A DNA stretch of 64,000 nt. It comes from Mantis religiosa (Eukaryota; Arthropoda; Insecta; Mantodea; Mantidae). The notes under the pieces are model-generated. The model did no database searches. It had not been told where the DNA came from and was given only the letters and a program-made list of their open reading frames with translations. Position 1 is the stretch's first letter. Each line of letters opens with the position of its first letter. The position numbers were made by a program, and so were the translations under genes. Location of the stretch: positions 99,946,711-100,010,710 of the forward strand of contig CM060947.1 in the NCBI GenBank assembly GCA_030765055.1. The letters are read 5' to 3'. Below are positions 12,238-24,270 of this stretch, in pieces.

Positions 12238-13318
12238 CCAATCGGGATGGCTCAGAGGTTTCGTCTGTGGCCCGCATTCGGAGGGCCTCAGTTCCACCTA
12301 CCTGACCCATGGGTATTTTCGGGGTTTCCCGGGTTGCAGGCTAATGCCGGGTAAGTTCATTATATCCCCCGAATTTCCTCTCCCTCCTTTTCATCTCCAT
12401 TATCATTTCATATCATCTTTCATCTGTTGGTCTCTTTCAAGCTCGCAGTGTCGAGTGTCTCGGCGATGATGGCAGGATGAAATGCTCTGAGTGAACCAAT
12501 TCCTCCTCCGGGAGGACGGTTGCCGGTCTCCGAACCCAGGTCTCGCAGGGACAATTCATGCCAGAGGATTTTTTTTTTTTTTTTTTTTTTTTTTGTAATT
12601 TTACGTCCTCTATCATCAAGTCATATCGGACGATGAATGAATATGGGTGAAATGATGCTCAAATGAGTCCGGTTCCATAGAGCTTAGAGTTACCCGACAT
12701 TCGTATTTAAGGGTAAGGGAAAAACCCGGAAAAACCTTATCCAGATAACTCACCCTGACCGAGATTCGAACTCGGGACCTCTTGAACCTGAGGCAGACAC
12801 GCTACCATCTACGCTATCAAGGCGGGCTCCAGAGGATCTACTCCATTAGTGCTGGACCCGTAGGACCAAGGACCCGGGCCTCCTACGACCAGGGACTTAC
12901 CGAGCTGTCCCGAAAGGGCGCCCGGCGCCTCCGTGGGGCTTTCCATAGGGCAAGACCCAGAGACTAACAAGCCCCCCCCCCCATCTGGTCTTGTGGACTC
13001 AAGACGGGATGGAAGTGGACACACCACTTACGCGTGCCAACACCAAAGTGGGAAGGCTACCGATATGACCTCGGTGGGGCCACCTGGTGGTCTCGCAGGG
13101 ACAGTTTCCCAACAACATATTAGGGTAGCATGTCCATTCTCCTAGCCTGAAGGGGGAAGTTTCCATCTAAGTGAAATGTAGTGACCCTGCCCTCTGCACT
13201 GTAGTGACTCCTTGGGACGGCATCCCTATGTCTCCTCTCGCCTCATCCTTCCTCTCCGTGGGGCTTAGGTACAATAAATAGTGTGGTTTCCGTGCCAAGT
13301 CCCGCCCGAACTAATCCA
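12238..13318 (+). mobile_element. SINE family C, long copy with nested SINE A
   Basis: The head 'GGGATGGCTCAGAGG...TCTGTGGCCCGCATTCGGAGG' resembles a tRNA. It is followed by 'CCCATGGGTATTTTCGGGG', 'CCCCCGAATTTCC', 'ATTATCATTTCATATCATC' and a GC-rich distal part. It ends in the family's 'GGTACAATAAA...CCGTGCC' segment. The part from 12840 to 13130 is unusually GC-rich and is not present in the copy at 40.8 kb, so it is either a longer subtype or an extra insertion. A family A SINE lies inside at 12570-12828. Confidence 0.75.
12570..12828 (-). mobile_element. SINE family A nested in family C
   Basis: Minus-strand copy with a + strand T-run at its start and head at its end. A perfect 9-bp target duplication CCAGAGGAT (12561-12569 and 12829-12837) flanks it. 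Confidence 0.95.
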
Positions 13319-14092
13319 ATTATCTCGTTATATTTTTTATTACTTTTGCAATGGATTAGGTGTGTGTTATTTGTATTGTTTACTTGTCAATAAAAATGTT
13401 TCCCTTTTGCTTGTGAAATTAGCTGTAGTTACGACGGAAGAGAGGTTTTGGTCGCCTCAGAGAAAATGTTTAAAATACTTCAGCTAAAGAGTGGAAATTC
13501 AACTGAAAGTATCATTAAATCTTGTCCCACATAGCAACAAAGAAAATCCTTAATCGCATTAAGATTTGGAAATCAACTGATCTATTTATATCCACTATTT
13601 TCAGAGAGGCAACTGTCAGTTCATAGTAGGACTTTGTGCTAGTAAAAGAATGGCGTTTCCCTAATGCCGTATCAATTATGGAGTTCCCCCTCTAATGCTT
13701 TCTTTGTATTTTTATTTCTGTGTGTCTCCTTCCTTCATATCAACAGGTCATTTAAGCAACAGCCACGTGTTGCCAATCTCGAGACATAGTTGTGGTGATT
13801 GTTTAATTTTTCTTTTGCTGAAAGTATGAGTGAGAGGAACTTCTGAGCTTGGCTCTATTATTGCCAAAATTGTATACACACAAAATATGGCCTATGGTCA
13901 TTTTCAACAGGATAGTGAGTGTATGCGCGGTGTTAAAGTACAAGTATTCATATGTTGCAGTAATAATTTTATACTTTATGCGTGTATTTAGAAACAGCGC
14001 CAACATTCGCAAACATTTAGTGGGACTTGGAAGTAAACAGACTATATTTTTACCGATTCAAATACAATTTGAAATAAGCCAAGAAATGTTAT
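13319..14092. other. AT-rich spacer, nothing recognised
   Basis: No gene or shared repeat recognised. Confidence 0.45.
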
Positions 14093-14104
14093 CACACACA
14101 CACA

Positions 14105-14157
<53 letters not shown>

Positions 14158-14168
14158 ACACACACACC
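14093..14168. repeat. (CA)n microsatellite
   Basis: Nearly pure CA repeat with a few A/T substitutions, followed by a purine-rich GGAA/GGGA tract at 14193-14275. Confidence 0.96.
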
Positions 14169-14277
14169 TACATACCTACCTATATGAAACAAAGAAGGTA
14201 GGAAGGAAACACGGAAGGAAGGCAGGGAGGGAGAGAGGGAGGAAGAAAGGAAGAAAAGAAGGAATAAAGGAAGAATA

Positions 14278-14672
14278 ATGCAGAGGGCGGCCGTCCCAAG
14301 AAGTCACGATGGTACAGAGGGCAGGGTCCATAGTTGGAAACTCGCCAGAACAACCTGCATCCCACCCACCATGCTCCTGAAAGGACTTACCGGGCCGGCC
14401 CGGAGACTGAGATCTTCCTACCGACGGTGGAAGTGTTTAACCGGGAGAACATCATGCCGCCATGCAGCGCCGAGACTACCACCGACACCTCTACCCAGAT
14501 GAGAGAAGATGTGAAATGATAATGGAGATGAAATTCAGGGGATATAATTAACCTAATCAGCATTCGCCTGATGACCCGCGAAAACGCGCAAAAATCCATG
14601 CCACGGAATCGAATCCGGACCTTTCGAATGCGGGCCACAGATGAAACCGCCTGAGTCATCCCACTCGTCCCT
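14278..14672 (-). mobile_element. SINE family C copy
   Basis: Minus-strand copy. The head is at 14672-14600 ('GGGATGACTCAGGCGGTTTCATC', 'GGCCCGCATTCG', box B-like GGATTCGATTCC). The body follows with 'TAATTATATCCCCTGAATTTCATCTCC' in parts and a GC-rich distal region. No clear target duplication. Confidence 0.75.
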
Positions 14673-14967
14673 TCTATAAATGTTTTTTCATACAAAATGT
14701 AAAGCTCAGGTTTGTACATTTAGCTTAAAGCACTGATGTCCGATTTCACCAACAGATGTTAAAATCGACGTTAACAACTGTAACGTAACAATTGTAACAG
14801 CGCTAACAAAGCTATTCAATTTCTTGCATTTCACCAACCTGTTTTCTGAAAATGTTAACAAACACGCCTTAGCGCCAAGAGACTTGTAAATATTACAGCT
14901 ATAGAAGGCTATAGATGAGTCGTACTATTTTCTGAACGTACTGCGATGCGCTTTTGTTTTCATTTTC

Positions 14968-15245
14968 GTCTGCACACAGCAGACGACAAATTCCTCACCG
15001 ATAGAGAAACAATTGTTAATTGAATTGGTGACGAAGTATAAGGATGTCGTGGAAAATAAGAGGACGGATGCGCTGAATGTAAAAGAGAAAGATGTCACGT
15101 GGGAAAATATTGGAAACGAATTTAATTCAAATGCGTGTGTCACTACTAGAAGTACGAAATAGCTTGGTCAGTATTATGTAAACTTAAAACGAGGTGCGAA
15201 GGACAGAACTGACGAGTGAATTGAACGTTTCAAGACGGGAGATGT
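14968..15245 (+). pseudogene. Myb/SANT-like DNA-binding domain pseudogene
   Basis: A frame beginning about 14972 reads 'TTNSSPIEKQLLIELVTKYK', then 'DVVENKRTDALNVKEKDVTW', 'ENIGNEFNSNACVTTRSTK'. After a TAG (about 15160) it continues 'LGQYYVNLKRGAKDRTDE', then a TGA and 'IERFKTG'. This is the pattern of the Myb/SANT-like domain (Pfam Myb_DNA-bind_5 type) found in Harbinger-type transposon partner proteins and in host regulators such as FSBP: an acidic/hydrophobic first helix, the central W, and a basic third helix. Two in-frame stops and a SINE straight after make it non-functional. No partner transposase was seen nearby. Confidence 0.65.
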
Positions 15246-15620
15246 TTGTTTGTTTTTTGTAATTTACGTCCTCCAACGTTAAGTCATATCGGACGATGAA
15301 TGGAATGGGTGAAATGATGCTCAAATGAGTCCGGGGTCCATAGAGCTTAGAGTTACCCGACATTCGTCTTTCAGGATAAGGGAAAACCCCGGAAATGGAC
15401 ACTGTATTACTACATAATTCAGTGAATTATAAAATCGCAGTTATTAATACTTAAAGCAAAGGCGAAATCGGCATATTCCTTTCGATGCATGTTCTAACGT
15501 CAATATTACGTAAATTTAAAATGAGGTGCGAAGTACAGAAGTGACGAATGACTTGAACGTTTCAAGATGGGACGTGGACAATGCATTATCCACATAATTC
15601 AGTGAATTATAAAATTATCT
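15178..15620. repeat. Local direct duplication, first copy split by a SINE
   Basis: The segment 'TAAACTTAAAACGAGGTGCGAAGGACAGAA...' at 15178-15242 continues at 15396-15435 ('GGACACTGTATTACTACATAATTCAGTGAATTATAAAAT'). It recurs with substitutions at 15509-15620 ('TAAATTTAAAATGAGGTGCGAAGTACAGAA...'). The 3' part of the Myb/SANT pseudogene is therefore duplicated. Confidence 0.85.
15245..15396 (-). mobile_element. SINE family A, head-less copy
   Basis: Minus-strand body only. It runs from 'GTAATTTACGTCCTCC' to 'GGAAAACCCCGGAAA', so the tRNA-like head is missing (5' truncation). Confidence 0.9.
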
Positions 15621-16882
15621 TCCCCAGAGTCTGAAGGTATGAATAAGAGTGCAAATGTGTGCGTAATCCAACAATGCAAATACCTTTACGAGTTAACACC
15701 ATCGATATGTTCCAAAGGAGAACGGCAGCCGATATGACCAATGAAGTTAAAGGCGGGTTATAAATTAAAACTGGAACCATAAGTATCCTATTTCCAATTG
15801 TTCCCTAACATCCTTTTATAATCCCTGGGGGTTAATCGGTTAAATTCTGAAACATTTTGTATGCTTATGGAAGTTAAGATCTTCGACCTCCAAACTGCCA
15901 GTTTGGTTGTTGATGTTAGGACGGAAAAAAAGACAGATTAATGAAAAAGAAAGTAACTGGAATGGTTTCATTGAGGCACAAGTTCCATAAACTTTGACGC
16001 ACAAACCTGTGGTTATTAAATATATCTTTTTTCTACCCAGGGGTCTGAACCATTCTACTTGTAAAACAAATTTGTTATGAAAATAGTAGAAACTTTACAG
16101 TTTCAGGTGAACTAGAAACAACGAAAATTTTAGAAATTATTAAGAATATACCCGTAAGTATACATACTACTTTGAAGTTAAATCAGATTTGAAAAATCCA
16201 AAGCTACACCGGATATGTTCGGGGTGTTGCCACTCCACCTTTAAGCTACTTTTCCAATACATGCAAATGCGTCCATAACTTCTTTTATCTAGTTCACATA
16301 AATCCGGCGTGCCTCAGGCGATCTGTTATTTCGAAAAGGGAAGAATCGAATGCTTCATAACCTAAATGTATCTCGAAATTCCTATGAGAGGTGCTATTTA
16401 GGATAAGATCATAGGCAAAAATAAAAAAATGAAAAAAAAATCAGTTGCAGGTTTTAACTGAAAATGTTCGAAATCGAAATCTGAATTCTATAAAAGAAAA
16501 CAATATGCAATCTACATTGTGATTACTATCATTTACTTCCCTGTCAAATATCCAATAGCTGGCAATGATGGCCTTCACATTCAGTCACTAACAGGTTTTG
16601 TTTCTCTATATTTTAAACCTTGAATCGGTTTATTGTTTCTAACTTTCTATACCTACTGCTTGCCGTAAGTCGAGGCATTGGATTAGACTAAAGAAATTTC
16701 TATATTTTGCGTGAAATTCATTTTATGAAGCTCTCCGATTTTAAACATTTATTTTCAGAAATAGTCCTGTCCATTAGTATAAATGTGAACCGCTTAAAAT
16801 TAAAAAAAATAGGATAGATATTTCTCCTTAACCGAAAAAAAAAATTGTTACATTTCTCAAAAATGTTGTAAGGGTTTTGGTT

Positions 16883-16930
<48 letters not shown>

Positions 16931-18141
16931 TATTGGCATGACAAATATAACATATATCCGGAATATTTCCTTTCAATAGACAGTGAATTCCTCCTGTTCT
17001 TAATATATATGCTACAAAAATAAAATCATAAAAATATGTTAAAGCTAGTACCAATAGTAAAAATGTAGCACTTCTTAAAATATACATTTTAGGTGAAAAA
17101 TTTGTATGGTGGTAAACATTACTGAAATGTTTACCTTCTCTAAATTGATCCCTTTTATGTTGTATAGCTGTGAAATGCTAAACGGCAGTTTATTTTTATT
17201 TCCCAGAGCTCAAGAAACCTTTGTAAACCAAGGACTAATGTATTTCGTTGATTTTCTTGCTAAACACTTAAGTGTTTTCTCAATTTAAAAATTATATTGT
17301 CACAATTAAAACTGCTGACTGCGAATTCTGCTAATACTTAACATAGAAAGTTAAAGGACAAGCTTTTGCGTGAAGATTGAGTAGAATTTTAATATTAATA
17401 AAGCATAATAGCAAGCTCCATTACGGTTAGGCATAGACTTGGCATAGATTTCTATGGTCCAAATATATACATAACACATTATAGATGAAGTATAATTCCT
17501 AGTTGCTAGTAGCATCTTGATATACTCTTGAACAATATCAGTTTTACGACTCAGGATTACTCAGATTGTTTTGAGTACAAAAAGAAGATCCTGTTATATC
17601 CTGGATGTCTGCAAGGGGCACTTTCTTAGTGCAATGACGCATGATGGACCATTCATCCAAAACCGTTATTTATAACCAGAGGGAAACACGCTGTGGTGAG
17701 TTGAGTCAAGGAGGATGAATAAATCAAGTACATTCACTAATAGCAGTAATACAAGTAGAGGTAAATTATACAGCTTCTCAGTTCTTGATCACGGCCATTG
17801 CATTATGAAGTGATCATATAACGCCTACAATAGTCATTTTTCACACACTTGTAATCTTATTTCTTTTTATTGTATAATTCCAATCTCACACAGTTTCAGT
17901 AGTGTACGTTCCATGATTCATTGTTGATAAAAGTGGTCCACTTAAAGTGCTGCTTCAGGTCGTAGTACAGAGTTTGTAACATGTGAGGGTGACATTGAAA
18001 ATCTTAGAAAATCTAATAAGAATTAGTTTTAAGAAACTTAAATTAATTTATTGTTTTTCAAAATATTACCTTTTAAGATCAATAATCCTTAAAGCAATGA
18101 ATGATACCACTCTGCCTGGGTACTTTAGAAACCAATTATTA
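15621..18141. other. AT-rich spacer with one shared short repeat
   Basis: No gene recognised. 15705-15765 ('TGTTCCAAAGGAGAACGGCAGCCGATATGACCAATGAAGTTAAAGGC') recurs with changes at 43273-43320, so it is part of a dispersed repeat. A (TA)n run lies at 16890-16926. Confidence 0.5.
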
Positions 18142-18145
18142 TTAT
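18142..18145. other. Target duplication of the Gypsy element (left)
   Basis: TTAT here matches TTAT at 20394-20397. The element thus landed in ATT-repeat DNA. Confidence 0.7.
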
Positions 18146-18713
18146 TGTGACTTTGTGGGTTCGTGAAATGAAAGGTCCAATTACACCACTCAACAATGTT
18201 CTTTATTCCCACCGACTTACAGTTTAAACGCTTGCCAATTACACAGAATTACGTGCTGCAACAATTACAATTCACCAGTTCGTCCGTTACAATTTCACTG
18301 TACTCGCGGTTACGTAAGCTCCGGTACACATTCACAGTTACGTACAGTCTTCCGTTGCACAATCTTTCCGTTCATTAACACGTCACTGACTAACTCTTAC
18401 ACCAAGAACTGCGACTGTCTCCTCACTCACACTCACTGACCAAACCAACAACTGACTGACTCAACTCAACTCTGTCTGTCTGTAACTCTCTTTATATAGG
18501 AATATCGCCGGTTTCTAGTGACCAGGAGAATGTTCCAGATTCCGTAATTTCTGGAACCAGGTGGACAGAAACAGACGGCACACTGATGTTTTTCCTCCCA
18601 ACCACTGCCTGTCATCACTACAAGACAAACGAGGGGGAGGTGTGGCTAACGCGGTCCTCCCCTGCCTTCCGTTCCCAGCTGGTTCTACAGGGTGTTCCAG
18701 CGCTCGCGTTACA
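18146..18713 (-). repeat. 3' LTR of the Gypsy element
   Basis: 568 bp, TG...CA on the minus strand. It differs from the other LTR mainly around 18299-18345 and at isolated sites. Confidence 0.93.
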
Positions 18714-19775
18714 CTGCTCCCTCCTCAAAGCTGTTCGCCCCGAACAGCCCCATCGTAGCGTGCGAGGCGGTCCAGGTGTACCACCAGCATCTGCTCGGAG
18801 TCTCAGCCAGAAGTAGCGCTGCCGTAGTTTGTGAATCATTCGGTTCGCTCCCAGGTGTCCTCCTGAAGTACCGGCGTGCACTTCCACCAAGACTTCCGGG
18901 ACCTTGTTCCGGGGAAGTACCAACTGTCCTCTCTGCGCCTTCCCATCGGGTGACTCCCATACCCGGAACAGCACGCCCACTCTGGTCTTCAACGAGTCCC
19001 ATTGGGCCCAGTACGACTTGTAGGTGGCGCTCCTCGGTGCGATGTCCTCCCAGGTTGGCCTCGTCCCTGCGTCCACTTCCCTCAAGAGTGGCCCCAAGTC
19101 TGCGTCCGCCAGCTGCTCCCTCCTCAGGCCTGCGCTATCCCAGCCTTCAGCAGGCACTGCCACAACTACTCGGACTGCTGCGGCACGCTCCTTCTCTTCC
19201 ACTCTTGTGCGCTCATGGCCGTCCTGGATCTGCGGTAGGACACCTCCAATGTAATGGTCGCTAGCGTCGGTGTCCACAATGAAGGCGCCACCCGGTTGTG
19301 GGAAACCCAAAATTGGAGCATTGCACAGGGTCCCCTTCGGGTGCTGGAAAGCGTCTTCGGCGTCCTCCGTCCACACATAAGGCCGGTTTTCCTCCGTCAG
19401 GCGGGTGAGGGGTTTTGCGATGTTGTCGGCCTTTTCCTCTAAATCATTAAGGCGGTCGTCTACTTGACCCTTCCGCTTGCCCAGGTTCGTGACGTCATCC
19501 CTCACGCCGGCCAACCGTACCTCAAACTTTGCGGCGAGAGCCTCGTTCGCCGCCTTCATTTCCGTGGCCAGACTGCCGTTCGCTGCTCTCATTTCTGTGG
19601 TTAACTCGGCCTTCATTTCTTCCATCTCCGCGATGATGTTGTCGTTGGCCGTCTTCATTTGTTTCAACTCGGCGATGCGGTTGTTGTTTGCCGCTTCTAT
19701 TTTTGCACCGAGGTTTTCAGTTGCCGTCTTCATTTCTTTCAGTTCCGCTAAAATCTTTTCTAATGCTGCCTCCAT
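18618..19775 (-). CDS. Fused, internally deleted gag-pol reading frame
   Basis: One frame runs from an ATG at 19775 into the 3' LTR. Residues 1 to about 115 form a charged, heptad-like coiled coil (repeated 'AELK-MKTA', 'EMKAAN'), as at the N-terminus of some Gypsy Gag proteins. It then jumps directly to the end of reverse transcriptase ('NIAKPLTRLTEENRPYVWTE') and the start of RNase H ('FIVDTDASDHYIGGVL'). It jumps again to the integrase N-terminus ('HAGTSGGHLGANRMIHKLRQ', 'RYFW'), where the zinc-binding CxxC is missing. Capsid, zinc knuckle, protease, the RT core and the integrase core are absent. The product could not support transposition. It is notable that several deletions left a single open frame. 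Confidence 0.75.
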   Translation of the reverse strand: MEAALEKILAELKEMKTATENLGAKIEAANNNRIAELKQMKTANDNIIAEMEEMKAELTTEMRAANGSLATEMKAANEALAAKFEVRLAGVRDDVTNLGKRKGQVDDRLNDLEEKADNIAKPLTRLTEENRPYVWTEDAEDAFQHPKGTLCNAPILGFPQPGGAFIVDTDASDHYIGGVLPQIQDGHERTRVEEKERAAAVRVVVAVPAEGWDSAGLRREQLADADLGPLLREVDAGTRPTWEDIAPRSATYKSYWAQWDSLKTRVGVLFRVWESPDGKAQRGQLVLPRNKVPEVLVEVHAGTSGGHLGANRMIHKLRQRYFWLRLRADAGGTPGPPRTLRWGCSGRTALRREQCNASAGTPCRTSWERKAGEDRVSHTSPSFVL

Positions 19776-19825
19776 GGTTGTAATGTTCGGTGATGTTATG
19801 TTGTTTTCCCGCTTCCTGACACCAG

Positions 19826-20393
19826 TGTGACTTTGTGGGTTCGTGAAATGAAAGGTCCAATTACACCACTCAACAATGTTCTTTATTTCCACCGACTTAC
19901 AGTTTAAACTCTTGCCAATTACACAGAATTACGTGCTGCAACAATTACAATTCACCAGTTCGTCCGTTACAATTTCACTTGTCCTCGCGATTACATAAAC
20001 TCCGATGCACATACCAGTTCCGTACAGTCTTCCGTTGCACAATCTTTCCGTTCATTAACACGTCACTGACTAACTCTTACACCAAGAACTGCGACTGTCT
20101 CCTCACTCACACTCACTGACCAAACCAACAACTGACTGACTCAACTCAACTCTGTCTGTCTGTAACTCTCTTTATATAGGAATATCGCCGGTTTCTAGTG
20201 ACCAGGAGAATGTTCCAGATTCCGTAATTTCTGGAACCAGGTGGACAGAAACAGACGGCACACTGATGTTTTTCCTCCCAACCACTGCCTGTCACCACTA
20301 CAAGACAAACGAGGGGGAGGTGTGGCTAACGCGGTCCTCCCCTGCCTTCCGTTCCCAGCTGGTTCTGCAGGGTGTTCCAGCGCTCGCGTTACA
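19826..20393 (-). repeat. 5' LTR of the Gypsy element
   Basis: 568 bp, matching the LTR at 18146-18713. Its outer edge abuts the (ATT)n array. Confidence 0.93.
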
Positions 20394-20775
<382 letters not shown>

Positions 20776-20850
20776 TGCTAATAAGCAGTTTCTTAGCTCT
20801 TCTGTGAATCCATCGTTCTCTCATTCTTTGGCCGTGTGCCTTCTCTCTCT

Positions 20851-20861
<11 letters not shown>

Positions 20862-20930
<69 letters not shown>
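20862..20930. repeat. (CT)n microsatellite
   Basis: About 34 CT units inside the LINE-derived sequence. Confidence 0.96.
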
Positions 20931-20931
<1 letters not shown>

Positions 20932-21754
20932 CTGTCCACGTTGTTCCAGTCTTCCTCTTCAGTTTGTCCTCTTGGTCAACTTGCCACTTACGCACCTTCA
21001 TTCTAAGACGTCGCTGTCTAGAATATCGTCTTGAGTGATTCCTGCCAATTTTAAATCATGTTTTACCTCGCCAATCCACTTCATAGTGTTTACTTGTGCT
21101 TTACTTCTATTTCCATTAATTTCCATAGTTTGTTTTGTGAGCCTATTTGAAGTTAATTGTTTAATATGTCCATGAAATTTTAGCCTTCGTTTCCTTATAC
21201 ACTATGGATGTCTGAATTTTTTTTTTATTCCTGTTTGCTTTTAGTTCTTTATTCTTCACCTACGACTTGTGGACCTAAAATGTTTATAATAATTTTTCGT
21301 TCTTCTTTTTCAATATTTTCGATATCTGCTTTTCTGTTCAAAATAAATGTTTCTGTTCCACAGAGGCACCCTGGTTTAATTAGTGTTAGGTGTCTTAATT
21401 TTTTATATTTAGATATTATTTTTATCATATATGTTTTGAGTAAGTCGATGTGCTGTTGCCATTTTTGGCATCTACTTTTGTTTATTAAAATGTTTGATTC
21501 CATTTTCCTGAATTATTTCCCCAAGATATTTGAATTGGGAAACTTTTATTTGGTTTCCACGTATTTTGATGCTTGTTTATTGCACAAAATATATTCAGCT
21601 TTTTCGAAAGGTACCTTAAGACCAACTTTTTCTGCAGTTTCTTTTCATAATTCAATCTGTTTTCGAGCTGTTATGATGTCACGGGTTAAGATTGCTAGAT
21701 CATCTGCATACGCTAGACAATCTATCTTTAATTTTCCTCTCCCTAATATAATTG

Positions 21755-22100
21755 GCTGCGCCATGCCTGAATGGTTAGACCGCTTGGCTGTCACCAAGGC
21801 GGCTCGGGATCGATGCCAGGCGACTGCAAAGTGAGATTTGTGGTGGACAACATGGTGCTTGGGGCGGGTTTTCTACGGGACCTCCGGTGGACGCCAACAT
21901 TCCACCGTTTGCTGCATCATCATTTTCTCTATCACCTCATCTTTCTAGTACTTTCACTTCCGGTGTGGGCTGATCACTCATCCCGGAATCTCTATGATCA
22001 GGAAACCTCTGATCCTCACCCCGTTGCCTACGAGCCTCGAGGCTGTGCGGTTCAGAAAGTGCTATGTTCCACTTAAAGGAAATACAGGAATTCATTCACT
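21755..22100 (+). mobile_element. SINE family B (tRNA-Glu-like head)
   Basis: The head GCGCCATGCCTGAATGGTTAGACCGCTTGGCTGTCACCAAGG has a tRNA-like box A (TGGTTAGACCG) and a box B remnant (GGATCGATGCC). The body includes 'GCAAAGTGAGATTTG'. A perfect 12-bp target duplication CTAATATAATTG lies at 21743-21754 and 22101-22112, proving insertion into the LINE. Confidence 0.95.
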
Positions 22101-22480
22101 CTAATATAATTGCTTGATTAATTTTGAGAATTATTTTCTGTTTACGCCTTCTTGTATTACCTTTTCAAAACACAATTAAAAAGTAGTGGGAAATACCATC
22201 TCCTTTGTCTTACTCCTGTTTTAACTTCGAAAAACTCAGAATGTCCCCCATATAATGTTCCACCGTCTGGGATTTGTACCGTTTGTCAGATATCTTGCAC
22301 GACTGGGTGATTTCTTTTATGGTGTTTGGACCTGCCACTTTGAGGAATTCTGATGCAATTCCATCTTCGCCAGCTGCTTTATGCTTTTAAGTTTTTCAAT
22401 TTGATTAATAATTTCTTGTTCATCTGGTGGTAATGAATCTGGATTTGTTTCTTCAAGCTCTTGTGGGGGGAATCTGCTTA

Positions 22481-22914
<434 letters not shown>

Positions 22915-22949
22915 GAATGTTACAATACTTCATCTAATGACGAAAATGT

Positions 22950-23198
22950 GATTCAAAGGAATTTATCTTTAATTTTTGGAAATAAAAGGAAATTACAAAC
23001 TGCTAGCTCAGGGTTGTTCCATGGACTGATCTTTAGGGCATCCAGATACTCGGCTACTTTGCTGTAAGGGAAGAGCGTTTTCACGGTGTAAATTCTTTTC
23101 TTTTGGTCGTAGTCCACAAACTGTATCAAAACTCTGCAATAAGCGGACATATGCCAACCAATCGGCGGTAGCTTTGCAGCTTGTTTCTGTAGCATGGT
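22950..23198 (-). pseudogene. mariner-like transposase tail fragment
   Basis: A minus-strand frame ends 'NPELAVCNFLLFPKIKDKF', the last catalytic region of a mariner transposase (SPDLAxCDFFLFPKIK), with the catalytic D replaced by N. The upstream part is not clearly mariner. Bounded by the ATT array and a SINE. Confidence 0.5.
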
Positions 23199-23405
23199 GT
23201 TAGCGTGTGAGCCTCACATTTTAGAAGTTCTGAGTTCGAATCTCCGTAGGGTGAATCATCTAGTTAATGGTTTTTACGAGTTGTTCTCTTGTCCTAAAAG
23301 ATGAATGTCGGTAGCTCTATGGACCCTGGGCTCATTTGAGCATCATTTCATCCACTTCATCATTTGATATGATACGTTGGAGGACCTTAATTAATTTTAA
23401 AAAAT
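23195..23405 (+). mobile_element. Old SINE family A copy
   Basis: Diverged head 'GTAGCATGGTGTTAGCGTG' and box B 'GAGTTCGAATCTC', with body 'GGGCTCATTTGAGCATCATTTCATCC' and 'TTGGAGGACC' at the end. Confidence 0.85.
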
Positions 23406-24059
23406 AAAAGAGTAACGTTACGTATATTTATAATGCTGCAGCAGCAACATGGTCCGTTTTAGAATTAAAAAACCAGTGCTTCTTACCAGCAGTGCGTATT
23501 GTCCGAACTTTTGTAGCCTTGTGTTCTGTTCGAAAGACCTATTTAGTCGACTCATTCCCGTCTCAGGATCCTAATAATACCTAAATCCAAAGTTCATCCC
23601 TAGCAGTGATACTTCAAACCAAATTAAGTTCCTCCTTGGATTTTTCCAGAATTTTTTGCATCAGTGTGTTATTCTTTTTCAGCAGGAGTCAGTTTATGTG
23701 GAATTCATCGACAGCAACGCTTTCTCATGTCTAACAGTTGAGTGAGTGAGTGGTGTTTAAGGGCCCGTCGACAACAAGGTCATTTGGGCCCCTCTAACAC
23801 TTGATATAAAATATTCTAAATTTGACTCATACGCCAAAATGTCCCTTGTCAGCTGAATAAATTCCTGAGGTGCCTGCCGATCATCTTCAAGCTTTGTTCA
23901 AACAGCGGCAATATTTTCATCAGTTACATCAGTTCTTCATTGCCCTTCATTTAAATTACGAGAAGGGAGAAAAACCTTATCTCTTTGGAATTTACTGTAC
24001 TAAATATATTTGTTTCTTTGGATGGGGCTTCTTTTCCAAATACTTTCTAAGCCGAGTTT
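23406..24059. other. Spacer with a LINE-tail-like motif
   Basis: 'GGTGTTTAAGGGCCCGTCGACAACAAGGTCAT' at about 23750-23785 resembles a recurrent tail motif of arthropod non-LTR elements. Otherwise nothing recognised. Confidence 0.35.
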
Positions 24060-24270
24060 TTTTCATCGCTTAAGCTTTAATGATAGCATTTAAAATGGTA
24101 AAAAATGTTAGTCTGAAAATGTTCTAGGCAAATTCATTTTTGGATGAATGTATAATCCATAAATGATTATATATAATTTAAAAATATTATAACAAATCGT
24201 ACACACTACACGATAATCAACTTTAGAAAGTAGCTTCAAATATGAATTTAATTTGTTTTTAGAAACATTA
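24060..24270 (+). repeat. Dispersed repeat R1, copy 1
   Basis: 'AAATGTTCTAGGCAAATTCATTTTTGGATGAATGTATAATC...' and the following AT-rich 100 bases recur at 42880-43085 with many substitutions. Type unknown; no TIR or tRNA-like head seen. Confidence 0.55.

Larger units (their letters stand above)
18146..20393 (-). mobile_element. Gypsy-type LTR retrotransposon, internally deleted
   Basis: Two 568-bp LTRs in the same orientation flank a 1.1-kb interior. Read on the minus strand each LTR begins TGTAACGC and ends GTCACA. A primer-binding-like site (TGGTGTCAGGAAGCGGG, about 19808-19825) follows the 5' LTR, and a purine tract (GAGGAGGGAGCAG, 18714-18727) precedes the 3' LTR. A minus-strand TATA box (CTATATAAAGAG) lies in each LTR. 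By eye the LTRs differ at only a few percent of positions, so the insertion is fairly young. Most of gag and pol is deleted. Confidence 0.95.
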
